This document shows positions 1-6,032 of a stretch of 6,032 nt of DNA, piece by piece (within the stretch, counting starts at the first letter, position 1; each line of letters begins with the position of its first letter). The position numbers and the translations under genes are program-made. The DNA lies in the NCBI GenBank assembly GCA_007135295.1, contig SLJD01000413.1, positions 1 to 6,032 on the forward strand, given 5' to 3'. Origin of the DNA: Phycisphaerales bacterium. Its GTDB lineage: Bacteria; Planctomycetota; Phycisphaerae; Phycisphaerales; SM1A02. The notes beneath the pieces were generated by a model. The model made no database searches. It was not told the origin of the DNA and was given only the letters and a program-made list of their open reading frames with translations.

Positions 1-550
1 CCGTCAACTGCACAAGCACCAGCCCGCCAACCCCACCCGCCGTTGTCACCGCGTCGCTGAGCAGGTGCTTGCCGTCCGCGATGAGCGTCGGGCTGTCGAG
101 TTGCCGGCCCATCCGCAGCACGTACCAGCCGAGCCCCGCGACCAGCACGCCGATCCCGGCAAGCAGCCACGCGCCGAAGCCGAGCTGATCAAGTTCCGCC
201 CCGACCAGCAGCCGCCGGATTGATTCATACGCGATGATCAGCGAGGCAGTAAGAATCATCGCCCCTTCGATCGCCGCGGCCATGAACTCGATCTTCCCGT
301 GCCCGTACGGGTGTTCACGATCCGGAGGCCGGGCGGCGTACCACGTGCTCAGGATCACCATTGACGCCGCGATGATATTGACGATCGACTCCAGCGCGTC
401 TCCCAGCACCGCGGCCGAGTTCGTCATGAAGAACACGCCGAACTTCATCGCCATAATCACCACCGCCCCCGCCGCCGACAGCCACGCCACACGCTGGGCT
501 CGTCGAGGCAGGGCGGCGGCGGCATCGGGGATCGAAGGGGGCTCGGTCAT
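1..550 (-). CDS. Cation diffusion facilitator (CDF) family metal transporter, C-terminal part beyond window
   Basis: This is an inner-membrane divalent-metal/proton antiporter of the CDF family (FieF/YiiP-like), which exports metals such as Zn, Fe, Mn or Co. The 183 visible codons begin MTEPPSIPDAAAAL and are cut by the left edge, so the last membrane helix and the cytosolic domain are missing. Hydrophobic segments lie near residues 22-42, 46-68, 90-108, 125-146 and from about 165 onward. The diagnostic loop REHPYGHGKIE (78-88) carries D77, H80 and H84, matching YiiP interface-site ligands D68, H71 and H75 at identical spacing. TM5 has H162 and D166, matching YiiP H153 and D157. TM2 has E54 and N58 where YiiP has D45 and D49, so metal choice is not predicted. 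The ATG at 550-548 is chosen because a TGA lies in frame five codons upstream; no clear Shine-Dalgarno precedes it. The family call is firm; the substrate is unknown. Confidence 0.93.
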   Translation of the reverse strand, partial: MTEPPSIPDAAAALPRRAQRVAWLSAAGAVVIMAMKFGVFFMTNSAAVLGDALESIVNIIAASMVILSTWYAARPPDREHPYGHGKIEFMAAAIEGAMILTASLIIAYESIRRLLVGAELDQLGFGAWLLAGIGVLVAGLGWYVLRMGRQLDSPTLIADGKHLLSDAVTTAGGVGGLVLVQLT

Positions 551-692
551 GGCGTCAGTCGATCAATTCAACAGCCGCATGAACCGAACCAGCCGGCTCA
601 TCACGGATCCGGGCATCGTATGCCGGAGCGGGATCATTCACACGCCTGCGCATGTGCAGCCGCACGCGCCGTCAAACACCCTCCGGGACACC
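551..692. other. Intergenic gap between peptidase and CDF genes
   Basis: This 142-base stretch lies between the peptidase stop and the CDF start. I see no gene in it. The only structure is an imperfect hairpin at 608-627 (8 paired bases with one bulged G, loop CGT). It has no T run after it on the minus strand, so it is not a convincing intrinsic terminator. No clear -35/-10 pair precedes the CDF start. Co-transcription of the two genes is possible but unproven. Confidence 0.6.
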
Positions 693-3425
693 TCAGAACG
701 TCGGCCCGTAGATGATGGCGTTGAGCAGCAGCCGGGTCGGATGGTGCTGAAAGCCGCGCAGCGTCGGATCGTCCGCCAGACAGATCACGTTGCCCCGACC
801 ATGGGAGTGGTGCGTCATGTACGGCGTGCCGCCGATCCGTCTCGCGTTGCGCTCGGAGATCGCCCCGGCGACGCGCGGCGATTCATCGAACCGCGCGACG
901 ACCGCGCCGGAATCGCGCACCGGAATCGTCCGGCCGCCTCGCTTGATGATCCCGACCCACTCGCCGGCCCCAGCCGCGAACGGATGCGTCGCGTCAATCG
1001 CGGCACTGAGCGTCGCGCCGGGGATGCGGTCTTCCACGCGCCGATCCTGCCGCTGCTCCCACGTCAGCTCGGATTGCGGCGGTCGCTCTTCAGATTCCTC
1101 GTCATTCTCATCGGCCTCGTCAAGATCGAGAATCGCGCTGTTCGCCCAGCCCGCCCCACCGCCGACCGCGACGAGCGTCCCGCCACTTCGAACCCAGTCA
1201 TTAATGTCCTCAACCGTGCTGCTGCCCAGCGCTCCGGACAGCCGCCGGCCGTGTGGGACGACGATGACGTTGTACGAATCAAGATCGGCCCGGCGGACAT
1301 CGCCGACATTGACGGCGGTGTACGGAACCGGCATCTCCAGATCCAGCAGGTGCCAGATCTGCCCGTAACTGAGCGAGCTGATCGGGCTGTCACGCAGCAG
1401 CATGACGTTCGGCGGATCGAGCCAGCGGTTCGAATTCGCCCCGAGCACCGGCCCGTCATCGGTCATGCCGGTCCCCGCCCGATGCCCGCTCAGCCCGAGA
1501 TCAAGCAACGCATCTTCGAACCGCTCCAGCACGTCGGGGTCGTTGCGACCCTCATGGACAATCAACGATCCAGCGTGAAAGGTTCGGCCGTCCACTGAGA
1601 ACCGTTCACCGGCGACCCGCGCGGTCATCTCCAGTTCGCCAATCAGCCCGACCGCCTGCGGGAAGCGGTACTGCTCCGCGTCGACGATCAGCGCCACGCC
1701 GCGCACCCCGGTGATGGCCGGCTCCCGCGCCGCCCACGAATCAAGCGACTGCGTCTCCGCCTCGAACGGAACCGATGTCCAGTACGCCTTCAGTCCGAAC
1801 GCCACCGGCACCGACCACGACGTGATGTCATACGTGTCCGGATCCTCGATCTCCGGCTCACGCTCGAACAGCGTCTTGACCAGCCGGCCCATTGGCTGGT
1901 CCGGTCGGACCAGCCAGCTTCCGGCCGGCACGTCGACCGTACCCGACGACTCACCGCTGCGGTACTCCTTCGCATCGGGAACCGTAACGTCCTCCGCAAG
2001 CTCGTCAATCTCAATCCCGTGCGAAGTCAGCAACTCAAACACCTTCTCCAGCATCGCCGGATCGTTGTCCGCATCAATGATGAACGCCGCCGTGTCGTAC
2101 TCGTCAGGTTCGCAGGCATCGGCGAAAAACCGGCGGAAGCGTTCGAGTTGCCCGCGGCGTTGCCGGGCCGTCGTCTCAACGTTGCTCATGCTCAGCAGGA
2201 AGTGGTTGTTCACCCGCTCAGCCAGCGTCAGGGTGTACCGGTCGTCGACCTCGATCGCCTGACCCGATCGGCTGTGGCCCGCCTGCTCCGCGAGCATCCC
2301 GATCGCGCCGTGGTAGACCGGCAGAACCTTGCCGTATCCCGGGTACAGATAATCGAACCGCTCCTTCGACGAATACTGAAGCCCGCGCGAATCGAAGACC
2401 TCGGCGTTTGCGTCGCCGTACTTCTCGATCCATCGCCGCGACTCCTCCGGGATGTTGAGACTGTACGGCGTGTCTCCGCCGCCGAGAAAGTACGGGTTGC
2501 GGAACCCCTGCTCGTGGTAATCAATGTGCAGGTGAGGCAGGTACTCGCGGTACACGGCGATGCGGCTGCGTGATTCAGGATGCACCTGCCACAGCCAGTC
2601 GCGGTTGAGATCGAACAGGTAATGATTCGACCGCCCGCCCGGCCACGGCTCGAAGCGCTCGGCCGCGTCAAGACTCGCATCCGGCCCGGAAATCGCGCGG
2701 GCGTTCTCATACCACGTTACGTACCGCATGTACCCGTCCGGATTGAGCAGCGGATCGATCACCACCACCACATCGTCGAGAATCTCCGCCACTTCACCGT
2801 TTGTCGCCGCCGCGAGCGTGTACGCGACCTGCAGCGCCGTGTTGACCGTCGATCCTTCGTTGCCGTGCACCGTGTAACTCAGCCACGCGATCGCCGGATT
2901 GTTCTCCACGATCTCATCCCGCCGCTCGTCGGACAGATCGCGCTGCGCAAGCTCGCGGTTTGCCGCAAGCACATCATCAAGTCGCTCAAGGTTCTCTTCC
3001 GAACTGATGGTGATCAGGTGCAGACTGCGCCGCTGGTGCGATTGGCCGTACTGCTGGACCGTCACGCGGTCCGTCGCCTCATCCAGCGCATCAAGATACC
3101 GCACCATCTCGCCATGCCGGACGAAATGCTCTCCCGGAGCGTGACCGAAGAACGACTTCGGGCTGGGAACGGCTGCGTCGAAGACCAGCCCGTCGAAGTA
3201 ATCGAACCGGCCGTCATCGTACAGGTCAGCCGCGGCGATCACCTCCTCGTTCGCGCTATTCGCCTGCGCCGACCGGGCATCAGCCGGGGTCACGCAGCCG
3301 GCCACCAGCGCCGTCGCACCGATGAGCATGCCCATCATCTGCAGACCCGGCGTTCCGCGAAAGCGACTTTGATCCTGTCGAACCAGCCCCCGCCACATTG
3401 GCAACCAGCATGACCGAACGTTCAT
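693..3425 (-). CDS. M14-family zinc carboxypeptidase, predicted lipoprotein, with C-terminal amidotransferase-like domain
   Basis: This is a 910-residue secreted metallopeptidase, probably anchored as a lipoprotein and acting in the periplasm or at the outer membrane on peptides or cell-wall material; the substrate is unknown. The signal region has a long 29-residue n-region, a hydrophobic core MMGMLIGATALVAG (30-43) and lipobox VAGC with Cys44. The M14 domain spans roughly 85-420. Zinc ligands are H187 and E190 (HGNEG) and H304 (DYHEQG). NPDGY (228-232) is conserved, N274-R275 (DLNRDW) match the substrate-binding Asn-Arg pair, and E380 (GMLAEQAG) is the likely general base. A middle region (about 440-640) is unassigned. 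The C-terminal part (about 685-905) resembles a class I glutamine amidotransferase-like fold (NVIVVPHGRRL, GGTLVAVGGGAGW) with no recognisable catalytic Cys-His-Glu triad. It has an acidic insert at 767-803. All M14 catalytic residues are present, so it should be active. The ATG at 3425 is preferred over an in-frame GTG at 3446 because AGGAG lies between them. Confidence 0.93.
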   Translation of the reverse strand: MNVRSCWLPMWRGLVRQDQSRFRGTPGLQMMGMLIGATALVAGCVTPADARSAQANSANEEVIAAADLYDDGRFDYFDGLVFDAAVPSPKSFFGHAPGEHFVRHGEMVRYLDALDEATDRVTVQQYGQSHQRRSLHLITISSEENLERLDDVLAANRELAQRDLSDERRDEIVENNPAIAWLSYTVHGNEGSTVNTALQVAYTLAAATNGEVAEILDDVVVVIDPLLNPDGYMRYVTWYENARAISGPDASLDAAERFEPWPGGRSNHYLFDLNRDWLWQVHPESRSRIAVYREYLPHLHIDYHEQGFRNPYFLGGGDTPYSLNIPEESRRWIEKYGDANAEVFDSRGLQYSSKERFDYLYPGYGKVLPVYHGAIGMLAEQAGHSRSGQAIEVDDRYTLTLAERVNNHFLLSMSNVETTARQRRGQLERFRRFFADACEPDEYDTAAFIIDADNDPAMLEKVFELLTSHGIEIDELAEDVTVPDAKEYRSGESSGTVDVPAGSWLVRPDQPMGRLVKTLFEREPEIEDPDTYDITSWSVPVAFGLKAYWTSVPFEAETQSLDSWAAREPAITGVRGVALIVDAEQYRFPQAVGLIGELEMTARVAGERFSVDGRTFHAGSLIVHEGRNDPDVLERFEDALLDLGLSGHRAGTGMTDDGPVLGANSNRWLDPPNVMLLRDSPISSLSYGQIWHLLDLEMPVPYTAVNVGDVRRADLDSYNVIVVPHGRRLSGALGSSTVEDINDWVRSGGTLVAVGGGAGWANSAILDLDEADENDEESEERPPQSELTWEQRQDRRVEDRIPGATLSAAIDATHPFAAGAGEWVGIIKRGGRTIPVRDSGAVVARFDESPRVAGAISERNARRIGGTPYMTHHSHGRGNVICLADDPTLRGFQHHPTRLLLNAIIYGPTF

Positions 3426-3435
3426 CGGTTTGGCA

Positions 3436-3443
3436 CTCCTCTT
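3436..3443 (-). promoter_or_regulatory. Shine-Dalgarno that fixes the peptidase start
   Basis: On the minus strand this reads AAGAGGAG, a strong match to the anti-Shine-Dalgarno sequence. The AGGAG core ends 10 bases before the ATG at 3425-3423. An upstream in-frame GTG at 3446-3444 would place this purine run inside the coding region as codons 2-4, so the ATG is the better start and removes seven residues from the longest open frame. Confidence 0.75.
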
Positions 3444-3482
3444 CACACGCTCATCAGGACATCCGCCCCACGTGCCGCTTCA

Positions 3483-3516
3483 GCACGCGCACATCACGCA
3501 CGGATCACGCGCGTGC
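3483..3516 (-). repeat. Inverted repeat in the peptidase gene leader, containing a 10-base palindrome
   Basis: Perfect 8-base arms GCACGCGC (3483-3490) and GCGCGTGC (3509-3516) flank an 18-base spacer. The right arm overlaps a perfect 10-base palindrome, CACGCGCGTG, at 3506-3515. The heptamer ATCACGC also occurs twice 11 bases apart, at 3493-3499 and 3504-3510. The element lies just downstream of the putative -10 box, about where transcription would start. It could be an operator or a leader hairpin. Short GC repeats also arise by chance in DNA of this composition. Confidence 0.35.
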
Positions 3517-3521
3517 CGCGG

Positions 3522-3527
3522 AGTATA
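3522..3527 (-). promoter_or_regulatory. Putative -10 box of the peptidase promoter
   Basis: The minus strand reads TATACT, five of six matches to the sigma-70 consensus TATAAT, and stands out as AT-rich in a GC-rich gap. It would start transcription near 3515 and give a leader of about 90 bases before the ATG at 3425. No good -35 hexamer sits 16-19 bases upstream and there is no extended -10 TG. The site may depend on an activator or be a chance match. Confidence 0.4.
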
Positions 3528-3607
3528 CCGGACACCATCACCATCGCGGCATTCCGCGCGAATCGAAACTGATCGGCAATCCCCGCGACGCTTCGCATCA
3601 GGCGACG

Positions 3608-6032
3608 TCAGACCGACGCATCCGGCGTGCCGCGCCGACTGAGCTGTTCGAGCACGCTCTGCAGCCAACCCCTCTCCGGCAGCGCGTACGGCCGGAACTT
3701 CTCGACCGTGCCGCTTTCCTCGTTGGCGTACAGCGCCCGCTTCATGCCGAGCTTCGTCGCCGCCGGCGAGTCGATCAGTTCCGATGAATCCGCCCCGCTC
3801 ATCTGGAACAGCACGCGATGGCTGAACTCGCGCATCGCCGCCCGGTCGACCGTCCGGTTCAGGTTCGTGACGGAATCGCACCACACAATGCAATGCATCC
3901 CATGCGGCGGGCCGTCGCGCAGCAGTTTCGTGAACTGCTTGTCGGGCGCCGGCGGCTTGTCCCCGCCGTCCATCGAAAACCCGAAGTCCGATTCCGACCG
4001 GCGCAGCATCCGGAAGCGATGCAGCCCGTGCACGAACACATACACCGACGGGTGCGCCGTCGACGTCTCCGCGCGCCGCTCGACCTGCGACGCCAGTTCG
4101 TTGACGACATCGCCGACCTCGCGCCACTGCACATGATGAACATCGTGCGGCAACTGATCGGCGAGATCGGACAGCACCCCCGCGTTCGGATCGTCCGCCG
4201 GCGTGCCGTCAAGAATGATGAACCGAGCATCGTCGGGATCATGCTGCGCGGCGAGACTGAGCAGCGACGACACCGTCATCGCCATCGCGAACTCGTCCTG
4301 CTGGCCGACGATGACCCCGTTGTCCCCGCTCTGCGCCCGGAACGTCAGCGCGGTCGGCCCCTTGATCGCAATCGCCTCACCGAGCCACGCGTACGCCGCA
4401 TCCGGATTCGGCCACTGCGATGAATCAACAAGCCGCGCCAGCGACTGGTTCTCCCGCAGATCGGCCGGCACGTTGCCTTCAAAGACGATCGGCGGCTCAT
4501 CCGGCAGCATGCCCGTCCGCTCGGCCTGCCCGGCGATCTGCTGCAGGTGTGACTCGCGCACGTCTTCAGGCAGCCACACGACCTGGAACGGGCTGTTGCC
4601 TTCGAGCCGGCCGCTCGCGTCGTTGTAGATCGCCTCGCCCGGCCGTGACAGCAGTCGCGCCGCGGCGTTGTCCTCATTCATGATCAGATACGCGTCCGAC
4701 TCGCTGCACTGCAGTGCGATGCGCACCGCCATCTGCCCGATCGTGCTCCGCGCCAGCGAATACGCCCCGCCGAGCGTCTGCGAACCGAGCAGCACATGCA
4801 TGCCGAATGCGCGGCCCTGCCGCACGAGCCGGTCCATGAGCAGCGCCGCGTCCTGCGCGATCTTGTCGTCCTCGGTAAAAAACTCCTGGAACTCGTCGAT
4901 GATCAGCAGCGTGCGCGGCATGGCCTCAGCGCCCGGCGACCGGCGGTACGCCGCCAGGTCCTGCGCGCCGACCTGCCGGAACAACTCGCCCCGCCGCTTC
5001 AACTCCGCATCGAGCCGGTGCAGCACGCTGAGGCCGAACTCCCGATCGCTCTCGATGGCGATCACCCGCGCGTGCGGCAGGCGGTGCGTCGCGTACGTCT
5101 TGAACTCCACACCCTTCTTGAAGTCGACGAGATAAAACTCGACCTCATCCGGGCTGTACCACATCGCCATGCTCGTGACGAGCGCGTGCAGCAGCGTCGA
5201 CTTGCCCGAGCCGGTCTTGCCCGCGATCAGCACATGCTGCGACGTGCCGCGCCCGAGCGTCATGTGCTGGAGCTTGGTCGCCCCCGCCCGGCCGATCGGC
5301 ACGTGAAGCTCCTCCGCCGTCGACCCGCCCCACAGCCCGTCATCCTTCGGCGCGATCATGCTGAACGGCACTTCAACCCGACCGGCTTCCTGCGCCGCCG
5401 ATCCGATTCGATGCAGCCGGTCCGTCAGGAACCGCTCGCCGGGCGCTTCATCGACGGTCAGCGGAAATTCGCGCAGATCGTCATCATCCAGCACAAAGCG
5501 GCCGTCCTGCCAGGTGAACTTCAACGTCCCCTGCTCGAGCTGTTCCTGCTGCAGCCCGGACGGCAGGCGCTCGCGCACATCCTGGCTGAGAAGCACATGC
5601 ACGCCGCAGCGCGGCCCGCTGTTGACAATGCTCGCCAGCCGCCGCGCACACGTGTCATTGAAGCCGTGCGGCAAATCCGCAATCACCAGGAACCGATATG
5701 GCTCAGCGATCTCCCCCGCCTGTTCGTTGTAGTCGTCGATCGTCTCGAACTCGTTGCGCAGATACTTCTGGATCACGTTCTCCATGTGCTCGCTCAGGTC
5801 CGCGAGCCTGCGCTCGATCTGATCGTTCTCCGTCCAGATGCGGCTGGTCACCAGCTTCTCGTCGAAGTCCGCCAGGTGCATGAAACCGGCGAAATTCTGC
5901 CCCAGCCCCACCGGGTCCACAATCGTGAACCGCGCCCGCGCCGGCGGCAGGGTCACCAGCAGCCGCGCCATCGTCGCCTGCAACGTCGCCAGCGCCTGGT
6001 CGCGCCCGGCATGATCGTGCTCGATCAGCAGC
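3608..6032 (-). CDS. Multi-domain FtsK/SpoIIIE (EssC-like) ATPase, N-terminal part beyond window
   Basis: This is a P-loop motor of the FtsK/HerA class, likely moving DNA or protein substrates by ATP hydrolysis. The frame is open to the right edge, so the true start is outside. The 807 visible residues are numbered here from codon 6031-6029. Three modules align with each other. Module 1 (about 1-165) has strand RFTIVDPVGLG and a Walker B-like strand VIADLP, with D119 but L120 in place of the glutamate. Module 2 (about 238-491) is canonical: Walker A GKTGSGKS (271-278), VDFKKGVEF (302-310), Walker B IIDEF (D379, E380), LLGSQT and RIALQ (437-441). Module 3 (about 560-785) has VIVGQQDEFAM where Walker A should be and VHG (H668) where Walker B should be, but keeps the later RVLFQMSG and EKFRPYALP pattern. 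No membrane helix is visible. EccC/EssC is the closest known architecture; the specific role is unknown. Stop TGA is at 3610-3608. Confidence 0.9.
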   Translation of the reverse strand, partial: LLIEHDHAGRDQALATLQATMARLLVTLPPARARFTIVDPVGLGQNFAGFMHLADFDEKLVTSRIWTENDQIERRLADLSEHMENVIQKYLRNEFETIDDYNEQAGEIAEPYRFLVIADLPHGFNDTCARRLASIVNSGPRCGVHVLLSQDVRERLPSGLQQEQLEQGTLKFTWQDGRFVLDDDDLREFPLTVDEAPGERFLTDRLHRIGSAAQEAGRVEVPFSMIAPKDDGLWGGSTAEELHVPIGRAGATKLQHMTLGRGTSQHVLIAGKTGSGKSTLLHALVTSMAMWYSPDEVEFYLVDFKKGVEFKTYATHRLPHARVIAIESDREFGLSVLHRLDAELKRRGELFRQVGAQDLAAYRRSPGAEAMPRTLLIIDEFQEFFTEDDKIAQDAALLMDRLVRQGRAFGMHVLLGSQTLGGAYSLARSTIGQMAVRIALQCSESDAYLIMNEDNAAARLLSRPGEAIYNDASGRLEGNSPFQVVWLPEDVRESHLQQIAGQAERTGMLPDEPPIVFEGNVPADLRENQSLARLVDSSQWPNPDAAYAWLGEAIAIKGPTALTFRAQSGDNGVIVGQQDEFAMAMTVSSLLSLAAQHDPDDARFIILDGTPADDPNAGVLSDLADQLPHDVHHVQWREVGDVVNELASQVERRAETSTAHPSVYVFVHGLHRFRMLRRSESDFGFSMDGGDKPPAPDKQFTKLLRDGPPHGMHCIVWCDSVTNLNRTVDRAAMREFSHRVLFQMSGADSSELIDSPAATKLGMKRALYANEESGTVEKFRPYALPERGWLQSVLEQLSRRGTPDASV

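Larger units (their letters stand above)
3426..3607. other. Intergenic gap between ATPase and peptidase genes
   Basis: This 182-base gap holds the Shine-Dalgarno, inverted repeat and -10-like box described separately. Downstream of the ATPase stop I found only short GC stems, such as CGCGG-AATG-CCGCG on the minus strand near 3550, without a T run. No intrinsic terminator is evident and no small open frame with a ribosome site is convincing. Confidence 0.6.

Noticed and set aside
46..228. Short minus-strand open frame within the CDF gene
   Set aside because: It is out of frame with the conserved CDF helices. The real frame runs from 550 through 1 and carries the family motifs.
608..627. Hairpin as a transcription terminator after the peptidase gene
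   Set aside because: The stem is short and bulged with a three-base loop, and there is no T run on the minus-strand side, so it does not meet the form of an intrinsic terminator.
234..1598. 454-codon plus-strand open frame opposite the peptidase and CDF genes
   Set aside because: It lies antisense to two well-supported proteins with conserved motifs, spans the gap between them, and its translation is rich in Arg, Pro and Ala without any recognisable domain. Such frames are expected opposite GC-biased codons.
2580..3413. 277-codon plus-strand open frame opposite the peptidase N-terminal half
   Set aside because: It is fully antisense to the signal peptide and M14 catalytic domain, with no motif and an Arg/His-rich composition typical of a shadow frame.
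3444..3446. GTG as the peptidase start
   Set aside because: The Shine-Dalgarno AAGAGGAG lies just downstream of this GTG and is correctly placed for the ATG at 3425, so the GTG frame extension is probably untranslated leader.
3480..4127. Minus-strand 215-codon frame overlapping the ATPase end and the gap
   Set aside because: It is out of frame with the motif-bearing ATPase, composed mainly of Arg, Ala and Gly, and shows no domain; it is a shadow of GC-rich coding sequence.
5981..5983. TTG as the start of the ATPase
   Set aside because: The frame stays open for 16 more codons to the window edge and the added residues continue the module (GRDQALATLQATMARLL), so this TTG is an internal leucine codon.

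Overview
The window holds three genes, all on the minus strand and read from high to low coordinates. In transcription order they are the 3' part of a large FtsK/SpoIIIE/EssC-type ATPase gene (3608-6032, cut by the right edge), a complete gene for a secreted M14-family zinc carboxypeptidase with a predicted lipoprotein signal (693-3425), and the 5' part of a cation diffusion facilitator (CDF) metal transporter gene (1-550, cut by the left edge). No RNA genes, mobile elements, CRISPR arrays or long repeats are visible.

The sequence is GC-rich with strong third-position GC bias, which produces long spurious open frames on the opposite strand. Gene density is ordinary bacterial. The lipoprotein signal and secreted peptidase fit a diderm bacterium. 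The first visible domain of the ATPase resembles, from memory, FtsK/SpoIIIE-domain proteins of Planctomycetota. That assignment is inference and needs a database search.

The ATPase is the most interesting gene. Its visible 807 residues contain what look like three consecutive FtsK-type P-loop modules. Only the middle one has intact Walker A (GKTGSGKS) and Walker B (IIDEF) motifs. The first has lost the Walker B glutamate, and the third keeps the fold pattern but has lost both motifs. Tandem active and degenerate modules are the architecture of EssC/EccC, the motor of type VII secretion, rather than of the chromosome translocase FtsK, which has a single motor domain. The partner genes that would prove a secretion system, if any, lie beyond the right edge.

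The two gaps are short. The 182-base gap upstream of the peptidase gene carries a TATACT -10-like box, a 10-base palindrome, a longer inverted repeat and a good Shine-Dalgarno sequence, so the peptidase gene probably has its own promoter. The 142-base gap between the peptidase and CDF genes has one weak hairpin and no convincing terminator, so the CDF gene may be read through from the peptidase gene. Nothing in the sequence links the three genes in one pathway; they may simply be neighbours.
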